A stretch of DNA of 64,000 nucleotides from Planctomycetes bacterium MalM25 (GTDB lineage: Bacteria; Planctomycetota; Planctomycetia; Pirellulales; Lacipirellulaceae). Positions 29,093 to 37,611 of the stretch are shown here, in pieces. Both the position numbers and the translations under genes were made by a program. The notes beneath the pieces are model-generated. The model was not told where the DNA came from and ran no database searches. It worked only from the letters and a program-made list of their open reading frames with translations. Location of the stretch: contig CP036424.1 of the NCBI GenBank assembly GCA_007745835.1, forward strand, positions 2,653,968 to 2,717,967, written 5' to 3'. The number at the start of each line of letters is the position of its first letter. Positions within the stretch are counted from its first letter, which is position 1.

Positions 29093-30283
29093 TTGCTTGC
29101 CCAACGCTTCGCGGCGCTCGGCAATGACGGCTTGCAGCTTGCCCGCTTGGTTAGGGAAGACCAGCAAGGTTGCCCCCTCGCTCCCCTTCGGCTTGAGCTC
29201 CCTCCGCAACGCTTCGGGCCGGAGATCGACCCCACGGCACTTGATCTCCAAGCGGCCCACACTCCGCTCTCGAAGCCAACCGGCGAGCCGCTTGCGATCG
29301 AGCGGCATGATTCCGATCACCCGGAAAGAAGCAACCAGCGGGTCTTCGACCGGGGCGTCGCTCGTGAGGTAGGGCAGGGGGGAAGTGGCCGCGTGCAGGC
29401 CGTGGTGACTGGCGAGGGCCCCGGTCAGGCCGGCGGCGAGCACCGCCGGGTCGGGCTCGTGGAGCCAATCCCCCAAGCGCTCCGCCGCGACGAGCGGGGC
29501 GTCCGGCTCGCCTACGAACGTGGACGCTAAGCCGTCCGCGTCGAGTCGCGTCGCGACACACGCGCCCGCTTGCCCGGCGAGCGGGCCGCACCAAGCGATC
29601 AACTGCCGGCATTCACCGCCTCGGCTGATCCACTCTCGCTCGACCGACTCGCACCATGCCTCCGGCAAGCGGGCGGCGGGGGCGAGCTTCACGGCGGCCG
29701 CGGGCGTTCGCTCGCGCCAAGCGTCGAGCACACCGAGCGAGGGGTCGTGCCGATCGGGCTGACTCGTGCGCCGGCCGGCGGGGCGGCGATCGGGGTCGGC
29801 GTGCCAAGCGTCGCCGTCGGGAAGATTCGTCGCGTCCAGTTCTTGGGGAGCTATCTCGAGTTCGTGCCCGTGCACGGCGGCGTTGCGTTGGGCGAAAGCG
29901 GCGACCACCGGGTCCGCATCAACCCCAAGGCAACGCCCCGCCACCCGGGCAAGCCCGATCAAGTCGCCCCCCACGCCGCAGCAAGCATCGACGACCACTC
30001 CGGCGCCGCGGAACCGCTCCGCCTTGTACCGGGCGAGGTGCTCGTCAGTCGCCTGCTCGTACCCCTTGCGGGTGAAGAACATTCGCTGGGCCTGCGCAAA
30101 CTTCGCGACACCGCGGCTCCGCAGCTCGGCAAGCTCCAAAACGGCCGCGGCGTGGGTCGCTTCGCCCCCCAGACGCGTGCGAAGCGCGGCCACCAGAGCG
30201 GGCGTCGCCGCCTCACCGGCAACCGACGCGAGTGCGTCGTTAGCTTCGTCGGTCAGCAGCCAGCGGAGCGCGTCGGGAGTCAT
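29078..30283 (-). CDS. class I SAM-dependent methyltransferase with C-terminal THUMP-like domain
   Basis: The 401-residue protein has an alpha-helical N-terminal third (AALRTRLGGEATHAAAVLELAELRSRGVAKF), then a Rossmann methyltransferase core: VVDACCGVGGDLIGLARVAG is motif I and LGVDADPVVAAFAQRNAAVHG is motif II. The C-terminal part (GRLEIKCRGVDLRPEALRRELKPKGSEGATLLVF) matches the THUMP-like domain of a conserved bacterial family. Motif IV is not a clear NPPY; DPDRRPAGRR is the likely equivalent, which suggests RNA rather than adenine-N6 specificity. An RNA substrate is inferred. Divergent from the next gene by about 140 bp. Confidence 0.88.
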   Translation of the reverse strand: MTPDALRWLLTDEANDALASVAGEAATPALVAALRTRLGGEATHAAAVLELAELRSRGVAKFAQAQRMFFTRKGYEQATDEHLARYKAERFRGAGVVVDACCGVGGDLIGLARVAGRCLGVDADPVVAAFAQRNAAVHGHELEIAPQELDATNLPDGDAWHADPDRRPAGRRTSQPDRHDPSLGVLDAWRERTPAAAVKLAPAARLPEAWCESVEREWISRGGECRQLIAWCGPLAGQAGACVATRLDADGLASTFVGEPDAPLVAAERLGDWLHEPDPAVLAAGLTGALASHHGLHAATSPLPYLTSDAPVEDPLVASFRVIGIMPLDRKRLAGWLRERSVGRLEIKCRGVDLRPEALRRELKPKGSEGATLLVFPNQAGKLQAVIAERREALGKQPRPS

Positions 30284-30424
30284 CGCCGGGTCGTGAGGGT
30301 TGGGTCGAGTTCAGCAGCTAGCAGCATCGGAGCGGGGCGCCTGTTTCGGCGGGCCTTGGTTGCTAATTCAGGTCGATCTCATCCGATGAGGCCCATTTAT
30401 TGTCTGTCGGATGAGGAGCTTGCG

Positions 30425-31387
30425 ATGAACACCCGCCCCGTCGCTTTGGCCGGCCTGATGGGCGCCGCGGTTGGCGGTCCCTACCTGGCAACGCAAGCCC
30501 CCGACGACTGGAGCAACCCGTGGGGCGGGCAAACGCCCCCCGCCGCCGTTGCGCCCGGCCAGCCCTCGTCGGCCTTCGACCCGTTGAGCCCCCCCGACCT
30601 GAGCGGCCCGCAAGGGCCCGGCGCCGAGATCTACCGAGGGGCGGCGGCGATCGAGGGCCCGATCGGCATGCCGTTAGAGCAAGCGCTCGATTGGAACGTC
30701 ACCAAGAACTGGGTTTACAGCCAGTGGGCCCGCAAGTCGACCGGCCTCGCCGATCCAACGCTCTTCGGAGTCCGCGTGCCGTTGGTCACCGGCAGCGGCA
30801 TGACCGACCTCGCCGGCTCGCTCACCTACTACTTCGACCACGCCGGCGTACTGCAACGGATGCGGTTGTCTGGCCGAACGGCAGACACCTCACTGGTTGT
30901 GAGCCTAGCGACCCGTCGGTTCGCCATGGCGCCCCGCACGGGGCACATCGCCGGCGACCAGCTCTTCCAAGCCGTGCAAGAAAATAAGCTGCGGGGCGAA
31001 CTCCGGACGCGGCCGCGCGGCGTGCTGTGGAACACCTCGCCTCACGACAGCTTCTCGGTGGACCTGGAGGTCACCCGGCCCGGGAGCCCTTATGTCGTGA
31101 CCCCCTATCAAGCCAAGTTCGAGGCGCCGGGCGGGGCGGCGGCTGAGGTCGCCTCGAAGCCGGGCGGCGCGGGTGAGGCAGACCCGATCTTCCCAGCGCG
31201 CTCGGTCGTGCCAGACGCGAATCCCGCCGATCAAGCCGCCGCGTCTTCGGCTGCAAAGGCCTCGTCCGACGCCGTAGGGGGCCCTCCCTCTCCAGCGTTG
31301 CCATCGGTCGGTTCGCCGCAGGCGGCTCCGCCCCCCGCATTGGCGCCGCTCGACGGGTACCGAGACCGGTTCCGCTGGCCCGGGTAA
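30425..31387 (+). CDS. conserved planctomycete exported or membrane-associated protein of unknown function
   Basis: The ATG at 30425 has a good Shine-Dalgarno GAGGAG at 30413-30418 with 6-nt spacing, which decides the start. The 320-residue product begins with a weak signal-like segment (VALAGLMGAAVGGPYLATQA). It continues with a Pro/Gly-rich region, a globular core (EQALDWNVTKNWVYSQWARKS ... VPLVTGSGMTDLAGSLTYYFD ... LRMRLSGRTADTS-like) and a Pro/Ala-rich tail. The core shows no catalytic motif I recognise. A related family may be common in Planctomycetes. The open frame upstream (from 29570) is antisense to the methyltransferase and is not real coding. The GNAT gene follows by 18 nt. Confidence 0.8.
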   Translation: MNTRPVALAGLMGAAVGGPYLATQAPDDWSNPWGGQTPPAAVAPGQPSSAFDPLSPPDLSGPQGPGAEIYRGAAAIEGPIGMPLEQALDWNVTKNWVYSQWARKSTGLADPTLFGVRVPLVTGSGMTDLAGSLTYYFDHAGVLQRMRLSGRTADTSLVVSLATRRFAMAPRTGHIAGDQLFQAVQENKLRGELRTRPRGVLWNTSPHDSFSVDLEVTRPGSPYVVTPYQAKFEAPGGAAAEVASKPGGAGEADPIFPARSVVPDANPADQAAASSAAKASSDAVGGPPSPALPSVGSPQAAPPPALAPLDGYRDRFRWPG

Positions 31388-31405
31388 TCGGGCTAGGCTG
31401 CGAGC

Positions 31406-32359
31406 ATGGCTTCTCCCAACACCACGATCCGAGTCGCCCACGAGTCGGAGCGCCGCCAGTCGCTGGAACTCGTGCTGCGTCCCCTCGCGCCCGAGGCACG
31501 GGGGCCGTTGCTCGACGCGGTCGGAGCAGCGGAGCCGCAGCGGCTGGGGCCATTGGATGCGCTGCTTGTCGCCGAGCAGGGTGGTCGAATCCAGGCGGCT
31601 ACCTGGGCACAGCCCGCACCGGGCCGAGCCGCCGCCCTGTGGGCCCCCGAGTGGTCGTCTAAACGGCCGGCCGACGCGGAGGGCGTCGAGTCCTCCTTAG
31701 TCGCCGCAGCCACCCAAGCTTGCGACGCGGCTCACGTCGGGATGGCCCAGGCGTTGTTCGAGAGCCCGTCCGATCCACGTTACGCTGCGCTCGAGGCGAA
31801 CGGGTTCTTTCGCATCGCCGAATTGGAGTATTTGGGCCGTGCGGCGCCACACAGCCTGCCGGAAGAGCGGCCGAATATGAACGCCGCCCTCGTCTTCGAA
31901 CCGTACGAGCCACCTCAGCACGAACGGCTGAAACGCCTGCTGAAAACGACCTATGTCGACAGCCTCGACTGCCCAGGGCTCGATGGCATCCGCAATCTGG
32001 AAGACGTCCTGGCGGGCTACCGGGCCACGGGACGCCACGATCCGGGGCACTGGTTCTTCGCGGTCGAGGACGGGGTCGATCTCGGCGTCCTCCTGATGGC
32101 GGATCACCCCGATTCGGCACAGGCGGAGCTGGTGTATATGGGCGTCACCCCCGCCGCCCGGGGGAGGGGGCTGGGTAGGCGGCTTATCGATCAGGCGCTG
32201 TGCGCTGCGATTCAGATGGGGGCGGATCACCTCATGGTGGCCGTGGATCGCCAGAACGAGCCCGCACGTCGGCTCTACTTGAAAGCTGGCATGGCGGCCT
32301 GGGCGAGGCGATTCGTCTACGTTCGCGCCCGCGGCGGCGCGAATCCGCGATGCGCGTGA
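31406..32359 (+). CDS. GNAT acetyltransferase with two GNAT-like halves
   Basis: The 317-residue protein has a degenerate N-terminal half (to about 150) and an intact C-terminal GNAT domain with LVYMGVTPAARGRGLGRRLIDQAL (acetyl-CoA binding motif A, RGxGxG variant) and MVAVDRQNEPARRLYLKAGM (motif B, NxPARxLY). The architecture and length resemble mycothiol synthase-like tandem GNATs, but mycothiol is not expected in Planctomycetes, so the substrate is open. It begins 18 nt after the preceding gene on the same strand and may share its transcript. The next gene, dnaA, has its own promoter. Confidence 0.88.
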   Translation: MASPNTTIRVAHESERRQSLELVLRPLAPEARGPLLDAVGAAEPQRLGPLDALLVAEQGGRIQAATWAQPAPGRAAALWAPEWSSKRPADAEGVESSLVAAATQACDAAHVGMAQALFESPSDPRYAALEANGFFRIAELEYLGRAAPHSLPEERPNMNAALVFEPYEPPQHERLKRLLKTTYVDSLDCPGLDGIRNLEDVLAGYRATGRHDPGHWFFAVEDGVDLGVLLMADHPDSAQAELVYMGVTPAARGRGLGRRLIDQALCAAIQMGADHLMVAVDRQNEPARRLYLKAGMAAWARRFVYVRARGGANPRCA

Positions 32360-32489
32360 CGCCTTTTGCACCGACGGACGTTCGGCTGCGCGCCACTGTC
32401 GACAAAGCCCTAATCGAGGGTTTCGTCCGGTTAAGAGGGCGTTAAGAAAGCGATCTCGCGCGGGTTTTCCCCAGTCGTCGCCGCAGCGT

Positions 32490-32517
32490 TTGACAGCAAC
32501 GCCAGCACTCTTAGAAT
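32490..32517 (+). promoter_or_regulatory. sigma-70-type promoter upstream of dnaA
   Basis: TTGACA at 32490-32495 and TAGAAT at 32512-32517 are separated by 16 bp, giving a leader of about 220 nt. The remainder of the 382-bp spacer (32360-32741) shows no gene. Two weak DnaA-box-like sequences (TGTGGATTC at 32669-32677 and TGTGGATAT at 32753-32761) flank the start codon and could mediate autoregulation. Confidence 0.55.
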
Positions 32518-32741
32518 CGGCCCCTCGGGTGATGGGAGAGCCGAGCCATCGACGCCAAGGGCGCACGGTTGGCGAGGGCTTTCAACCACGACTCTTGCTA
32601 CGGCGTTTCGGGCCTCGCCAAGACGGCAGGCCGACGACCGAGAAGGGCGTGACGCGTCACCCCACGGGTGTGGATTCTCGCCTCGGGATGCGGCCTCACG
32701 GCCGACCGGGGCTTCAGGACGAGGGCACGGAAGGCTTTTTC

Positions 32742-34196
32742 ATGGAAGGTCGTGTGGATATCGGGCGTCGAGAAGAGTCACGGTCAAGCGGCGCGTTCTG
32801 CGAGGCGCTCCGCCGTCGGATCGGCGCTCAACGCTACGCGACTTGGTTCGAAGGGGCCGTTTCCATCGCCATCAGTCCGGGTCCCGCCGACGACGCCCCC
32901 CAAGTGGCGGTCACCACCGGCTCGACTTTCGAGCAAGGCCTGATCCGCAAGCAGTTCCAGGCCGATCTGCTCGCCGCCGCCGCCGAATCGGGCGCCGCCG
33001 CCGATCGGATCGACTTCCGCGTGAAGGCCGGCGGTTCAAACTCACCGGCGAAGCCCGCTAGCCGCCCCGCCCGGCCAAAGCAGGCACACGCCGCATCGGC
33101 ATCCGCTCGCCCGCAGACTGCCCCTTCTGCTCAAACGGTCTCGTCCGTACCAACGGCCCCTCCTTTGTCGGCAACTCGGCTGCGACCGATGCGGGGCTGG
33201 GTGGTTGGCGAAAGCAACGCCGCAGCTACCCGCCTCTGCCAACGCCTCGTGCGCGGTGAACCGGGGCCCTCGCCGGTGCTGCTGTGGGGTCCCTCCGGTG
33301 TGGGTAAGACTCAGCTGCTTAAGGGCGTGGCCGACGGCTACCGCGCTCGTAAGAAGCGGGTCCTGGCCATCACCGCAGAGCAGTTCCTGCGGGGCTTCGT
33401 CGAAGCGGCGCGTGGGGGCGGGTTCCCCAGCTTCCGGCAGAAGTATCAGGGGGTCGATCTGCTTCAGATCGACGATGTTCAGCTGCTGCTCGGGAAAGCG
33501 CGAACCCTCGAGGAGCTTCGCCAGACGATCGACTCCCTAATCGAAGCGGGAGCTCAGATTGTGCTGACCGCCGATCGTGGCCCGAACGAACTCCGTGAGC
33601 TCGGCCCCGAGATCAGCTCGCGTTTGGCCGGTGGGCTCTCGGTCGAAGTCGCGATGCCCAATGTCGAGATGCGTCAGCAACTGGCCCTCGACGCCGCGGA
33701 GCGCATCGACCTGCAACTGAGCAAAGAGGCCGCCCGCGCCCTCGCCTGCCGGCTCATCGGCGGGGGACGCGAGATCTCCGGTGCGATCAACCGGATGGCC
33801 CTCCTGCACGAGACCTTCGACACCCCGCTCGACCAACGCCTCGCCACGAAAGTGGCAGACGAAACCAACCGGCTCTCCACTCCGCCCGTGAGGATGAGTG
33901 ACATCCAGCGGGCGGTGTGCGGCGTGTTTGGCGTCGACTCCAAGACCCTGCGCTCGGACAAACGGACCAAGTCGGTCACCGAGCCGCGAATGCTCGCGAT
34001 GTTCCTCGCCCGAAAGCTGACGGGCAACCCCTGGAGCGAGATCGGCGAGTTCTTCGGTCGCAGGAGCCACAGCACGGTGATCGCCGCCCACCGCCGAGTC
34101 GAAACGCTGCTCGCCTCGGACGAGCCGACCCGCTTGGTCGCCGGCGAACTGGGCGAGACGATCCGCCGCGTCGAGGCGGCGCTCCGTAGCGCCTGA
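32742..34196 (+). CDS. dnaA: chromosomal replication initiator protein DnaA
   Basis: This 484-residue DnaA has all four domains. The N-terminal domain I is FCEALRRRIGAQRYATWFEG. A Pro/Ala/Ser-rich linker runs to about residue 160. The AAA+ domain has Walker A GPSGVGKTQLL near 183 and Walker B LLQIDDVQLL near 242, with EISSRLAGGLSVEVAMPNVEMRQ (sensor/arginine-finger region). The C-terminal helix-turn-helix has GRRSHSTVIAAHRRV, the DnaA-box recognition signature. ATG 32742 is supported by GGAAGG at 32729-32734 with 7-nt spacing; upstream in-frame codons are leader. No dnaN, gyrB or clear oriC box cluster adjoins it, so dnaA appears solitary here. Whether other dnaA copies exist cannot be seen. 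Confidence 0.95.
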   Translation: MEGRVDIGRREESRSSGAFCEALRRRIGAQRYATWFEGAVSIAISPGPADDAPQVAVTTGSTFEQGLIRKQFQADLLAAAAESGAAADRIDFRVKAGGSNSPAKPASRPARPKQAHAASASARPQTAPSAQTVSSVPTAPPLSATRLRPMRGWVVGESNAAATRLCQRLVRGEPGPSPVLLWGPSGVGKTQLLKGVADGYRARKKRVLAITAEQFLRGFVEAARGGGFPSFRQKYQGVDLLQIDDVQLLLGKARTLEELRQTIDSLIEAGAQIVLTADRGPNELRELGPEISSRLAGGLSVEVAMPNVEMRQQLALDAAERIDLQLSKEAARALACRLIGGGREISGAINRMALLHETFDTPLDQRLATKVADETNRLSTPPVRMSDIQRAVCGVFGVDSKTLRSDKRTKSVTEPRMLAMFLARKLTGNPWSEIGEFFGRRSHSTVIAAHRRVETLLASDEPTRLVAGELGETIRRVEAALRSA

Positions 34197-34217
34197 TGGC
34201 GCTGCCGTGTTAGCCGC

Positions 34218-34940
34218 TCAGCGGCCGCCCGATCCGCTTCCCGACCCGGCGGGCACTCTGCCCGACCCGACGGGCGAAGCCGTCAGGGGCGTGACGGCGT
34301 ACCGCCTCGGGTTGCTATCAAACAGCTGCTTCTGCTGAGCTCCGGCAAACTGGTACCGCAGTCCGTTGTGCAAAGTCGTGAACTGCGCAGCGCCCGCCAT
34401 GCTGGCATTCATATCGACTCGACAGACGGCGCACTCTCCGCCGAGAGCCAAGTCGGCGTTGGCGAATTGAGCCGGGTTCGCGCGGAACGCTTCTTTGTTC
34501 GCTTCGGTGCCGAAGAAGTACAGCCGGTCCAGGTAGCGGGCTCCGTAGGCCGTCTTGCCGGGCGTGCGTCTTCCGGTGCGGGCGTAGGCGACCACGTCGT
34601 CCCCGGCAAGCGCCGGGGCGTACTTGGCCGGATCGGCCTGGAACATCGCCTTCTGCTCGGCGCCAGGGAAGCGGTAGATGACGCCATCGTACGCCGCTTG
34701 GTGCTGGGACGACCCCGCCATCCATTGCTTCATGTTGACCTGGCAGACGGGGCAGTAGCCGTCGAGGCCAACCTTGCTCGCGGCCATCACCGTTCCGCTC
34801 CCCGGCGGCGTCGCCGAGGCAGCCGATCCCGATCCCGAGTCGACCCGTCGAGGCGCCGTGCTCGAACCAGACTGAGCAGGCGCCTGCCCTCCGAAGGCGA
34901 GGCAAGCGAGCAGAGAGAGCGCAACGTTTACACGGGGCAT
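34218..34940 (-). CDS. secreted protein with tandem YHS/TRASH-like metal-binding repeats
   Basis: The 240-residue product has a signal peptide (VNVALSLLACLAFGGQAPAQ) and a Ser/Gly-rich linker. Two similar repeats of about 75 residues follow: GYCPVCQVNMKQWMAGSSQH...YRFPGAEQKAMFQADPAKYAPAL and GECAVCRVDMNASMAGAAQF...YQFAGAQQKQLFDSNPRRYAV. Each starts with CxVCxVxM, and each ends with the FxxxPxKY element of YHS domains. These folds often bind copper or other soft metals. The C-terminal tail is Gly/Ser-rich. It is convergent with dnaA. A periplasmic metal-binding or metal-storage role is inference from the fold. Confidence 0.82.
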   Translation of the reverse strand: MPRVNVALSLLACLAFGGQAPAQSGSSTAPRRVDSGSGSAASATPPGSGTVMAASKVGLDGYCPVCQVNMKQWMAGSSQHQAAYDGVIYRFPGAEQKAMFQADPAKYAPALAGDDVVAYARTGRRTPGKTAYGARYLDRLYFFGTEANKEAFRANPAQFANADLALGGECAVCRVDMNASMAGAAQFTTLHNGLRYQFAGAQQKQLFDSNPRRYAVTPLTASPVGSGRVPAGSGSGSGGR

Positions 34941-35006
34941 GGTCGTTTACAGGCATGTAAGAGGGAGTGTGCCGTCCACCTATTCTGACGAATCGTAGAG
35001 GGCCGG

Positions 35007-36689
35007 TCATGCCGAGTCAGTGCGTCTGCCCACACATTCGGGAGGCATCCTTCTACAGCTAATGAGTTGCTCATAACCAAGCCAAGCGAAGATCGGTCCG
35101 TACTCCAACCAGGGGAGCACGTAGTAGAAAAAGTACTCGCCATTGTAAGGGGTCCCCATCACACCGGGATGCGGGAGGTGCGTCTGCAGCCAGAAACGTA
35201 GGTAATACAGCAGGGCGAAGGCCCCCATGGCCAGCCAAGCTCGCGACCCCGCCCAGGGCAACAGGGGCGCCGCCCAGCACCAGTACCAAGGGTTCTGTGT
35301 TGGCGCTAGCAACCAGAACCAGGCCAGTGTTAGGAAGGCGGCGCGGAGCCAGGTGCGGAGGCTCTTCGTCGAGCCATCGAGGCGTGAAGCGGCACGCCAC
35401 GCTAGGACGATCGCCACGAGAGCGAATAGAGCCCCGGTAACCGCGCGGGTCAGGGCGAAGGCTTGATCGTCGCGTCCTTGGTATCGTTCCGACCACACCG
35501 CGGGAGTGACGTCGAACCACGGGGTTGTCGCATGCGGCGTGTCGTCGGGGCGCCAGCGGACGTTCTCGTAGACCAGCATAAAGAGCAGGTCGTTCATCTC
35601 CCACTGCGTGAGGAACGCGTTCAGCCCCGACGGGCTCGCCTCTTCCGCGTCTGGCGGCGGTGGGATCGACTCGGCGTCGGAGTCCTGCATCGCCACCGGC
35701 CCCGGCGGGGCAATCAGCATCGGCGCGAGCGTCAACGCCGTCACGGCGACGAACACCACCGTGCCCCACAGCGCGACACGCCAGCCGCCCCGACGCAGGA
35801 AGGCGAACGCCAAGAGGGGGGCCAGCACGACCGGGTAGAGCTTCGCACCAACCCCGAACGCCAACAGAGTGGTCGACGAGATAGCGATCCCCCACCGCTC
35901 CGGCTCACGCAACGCCCGGGCCGCCAAGGCAAGGGCGAGCGCTGTTAGTCCGATGGCGATCGAATCGAGGTGCCCGCTGCCTGCGATCTCCTTCAACACC
36001 AAAGGACACCAGCCGTAGGCGAGCGCCCACCCGGCCGGGAGGCGGCAGGTCCTTAGCAGGTCGATGACGGCGAGCAACGTCGCTACGTCGAACAGCGTTA
36101 GCCACGCTTTCAACCAGACGAGCCGCCAGCGGGCGTCCCAGGCACGAGGCGACGTCATTGCTGCGGCGGCGAACACCCCTTGGCTCACCGGGGGGTAGGG
36201 CGAGGTCAGTTCGCCGTAGTGGATCGTGCGAGCAATCTCGCCGAGCGCGGGCTCCTCTTGCGCCACGACGACCAGTCGCTCCAGGCTGCTGTCTCCACCT
36301 TTGGTTTGCGACTCATTCAAGGCCGCGACGATTCGCTCCGGTGTATAGGCGTAAGGATTCTCCCCCTCCGCGACGACGGCGCCGTCCCACAGGTAGCGGT
36401 AGATGTCGATCTCCTGGTAAGGCGGCGTTGGCGCCAACAGCAGCCGGAAGATCAACGAGGTCCCGATCACCCAACCCGCGACACCCCGGGGCGCCCGGAT
36501 CGCGAGCGGTAAAGCGACAAAGTAGATCGCGTAGGCTAGGAAGTAGAGTCCGAGCACGGTCAATAAGGGGCGCTCGGCCACCGGCACGGGCAAGTCGTAG
36601 CGCGGCCCCATCGCGAGCAACAACGAGTAGACCGCCGCACTCCCCGCGAAGGCGAGCCACAGACCGGCAGGGACGCTTGTTGGCTTCAT
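35007..36689 (-). CDS. GT-C type integral membrane glycosyltransferase (GT87/mannosyltransferase-like)
   Basis: The 560-residue protein has about 11-13 predicted membrane helices. The first extracytoplasmic loop includes PTPPYQEIDIYRYLWDGAVVAEGENPYAY, the acidic-residue loop (DIYRYLWDG...NPY) typical of polyprenyl-phosphate-sugar-using GT-C enzymes such as GT87. The C-terminal loop has LLAPTQNPWYWCWAAPLLP. Such enzymes use lipid-phosphate sugars on the outer face of the membrane. ATG 36689 overlaps the stop of the upstream GT2 gene (ATGA), so the pair is coupled: GT2 probably makes the lipid-linked sugar and this enzyme uses it. Acceptor unknown. Confidence 0.88.
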   Translation of the reverse strand: MKPTSVPAGLWLAFAGSAAVYSLLLAMGPRYDLPVPVAERPLLTVLGLYFLAYAIYFVALPLAIRAPRGVAGWVIGTSLIFRLLLAPTPPYQEIDIYRYLWDGAVVAEGENPYAYTPERIVAALNESQTKGGDSSLERLVVVAQEEPALGEIARTIHYGELTSPYPPVSQGVFAAAAMTSPRAWDARWRLVWLKAWLTLFDVATLLAVIDLLRTCRLPAGWALAYGWCPLVLKEIAGSGHLDSIAIGLTALALALAARALREPERWGIAISSTTLLAFGVGAKLYPVVLAPLLAFAFLRRGGWRVALWGTVVFVAVTALTLAPMLIAPPGPVAMQDSDAESIPPPPDAEEASPSGLNAFLTQWEMNDLLFMLVYENVRWRPDDTPHATTPWFDVTPAVWSERYQGRDDQAFALTRAVTGALFALVAIVLAWRAASRLDGSTKSLRTWLRAAFLTLAWFWLLAPTQNPWYWCWAAPLLPWAGSRAWLAMGAFALLYYLRFWLQTHLPHPGVMGTPYNGEYFFYYVLPWLEYGPIFAWLGYEQLISCRRMPPECVGRRTDSA

Positions 36690-37474
36690 CGCGACCAACC
36701 GTACCGTGCCAGCGTCAGCAGGATCTTGGTCCCGGCGGCGAGCGAACCACGCACCGTCCCGCTGATCTTGCTCCGACCGATCCGCCGCCTGTACGGGACC
36801 GGGATCTCGCGAACGCGTAGGCCGTGTCGGAGCGCTTTCATCTGCATTTCGATCGTCCAACCGTAGTCGCGATCGATCATGCCGAGGGCAATCAAACTCT
36901 CGTAGCGGATCGCCCGGAAGGGGCCCAAGTCCGTGTAGGACGCTTTCCAAAAAGTGCGCATCAGCCAACTGGCGAAGTGGTTACCGAAGGCGGCGACCGG
37001 GGGCATGGCGCCCGGTTCGCGTTCACCGCGCATCCGCGAGCCGAGGACGAAGTCGGCTTCGCCCGCCAGGATCGGCTCGACGAGCAGAGGCAGCAACCCG
37101 GGGTCGTCGCTCGCATCGGCGTCGAGGAACACGACGACCGCCGGCTTCGCCTCCCCACGCTCGATCTCCGCCATCCCCGCGAGGCAGGCGCTGCCGTAGC
37201 CGCGACGCGGCTCCGCCACGACCTCCGCGCCCGCGTCGGCAGCAATCTGTGCGGTCGCGTCGGTGGAACCGTTATCGACCACGATCACGCGCCCAACCGG
37301 CGGCAAGGCTTCGAGCACGCGGCGGATACTTTCCTCCTCGTTGAGCGCGGGCAGGATCACCGCCACCGAGTGCAGCGGTTCGCTCGACGAGGGGCCCTCC
37401 TGGTCTTCCATAGCGTCAGCCTGCGCGGGGAGTTCCCCTTCCGCAAGAGATGATCGGGTTTCTGGTATCGGCAT
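36686..37474 (-). CDS. family 2 glycosyltransferase (polyprenyl-phosphate sugar synthase-like)
   Basis: This GT-A enzyme has VAVILPALNEEESIRRVLEALPPVGRVIVVDNGSTDATAQIA (nucleotide-sugar site), VVFLDADASDDPGLLPLLV (DxD-like), and DYGWTIEMQMKALRHGLRVREIPVPYRRRIGRSKISG (acceptor region), close to dolichol-phosphate mannosyl/glucosyl transferases. There are no C-terminal membrane helices, so it is probably peripheral. The start is uncertain: ATG 37474 (262 aa) and ATG 37411 (241 aa) both keep the whole domain. It is divergent from the uronate isomerase gene. It overlaps the GT-C gene by 4 nt. Confidence 0.88.
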   Translation of the reverse strand: MPIPETRSSLAEGELPAQADAMEDQEGPSSSEPLHSVAVILPALNEEESIRRVLEALPPVGRVIVVDNGSTDATAQIAADAGAEVVAEPRRGYGSACLAGMAEIERGEAKPAVVVFLDADASDDPGLLPLLVEPILAGEADFVLGSRMRGEREPGAMPPVAAFGNHFASWLMRTFWKASYTDLGPFRAIRYESLIALGMIDRDYGWTIEMQMKALRHGLRVREIPVPYRRRIGRSKISGTVRGSLAAGTKILLTLARYGWSR

Positions 37475-37611
37475 CCCCTTCCAGCGGTAGCTCGGGTGGG
37501 CCTGGGAGCCGAAACTGTACTTCCTTGCCAGCGAGCCATGGCAAGGACGGTACCTCTCGGACCGCCCCGCGGATACGCTTGCAGTTGGCCCGGAGCCTCT
37601 ACGCACCTCCC

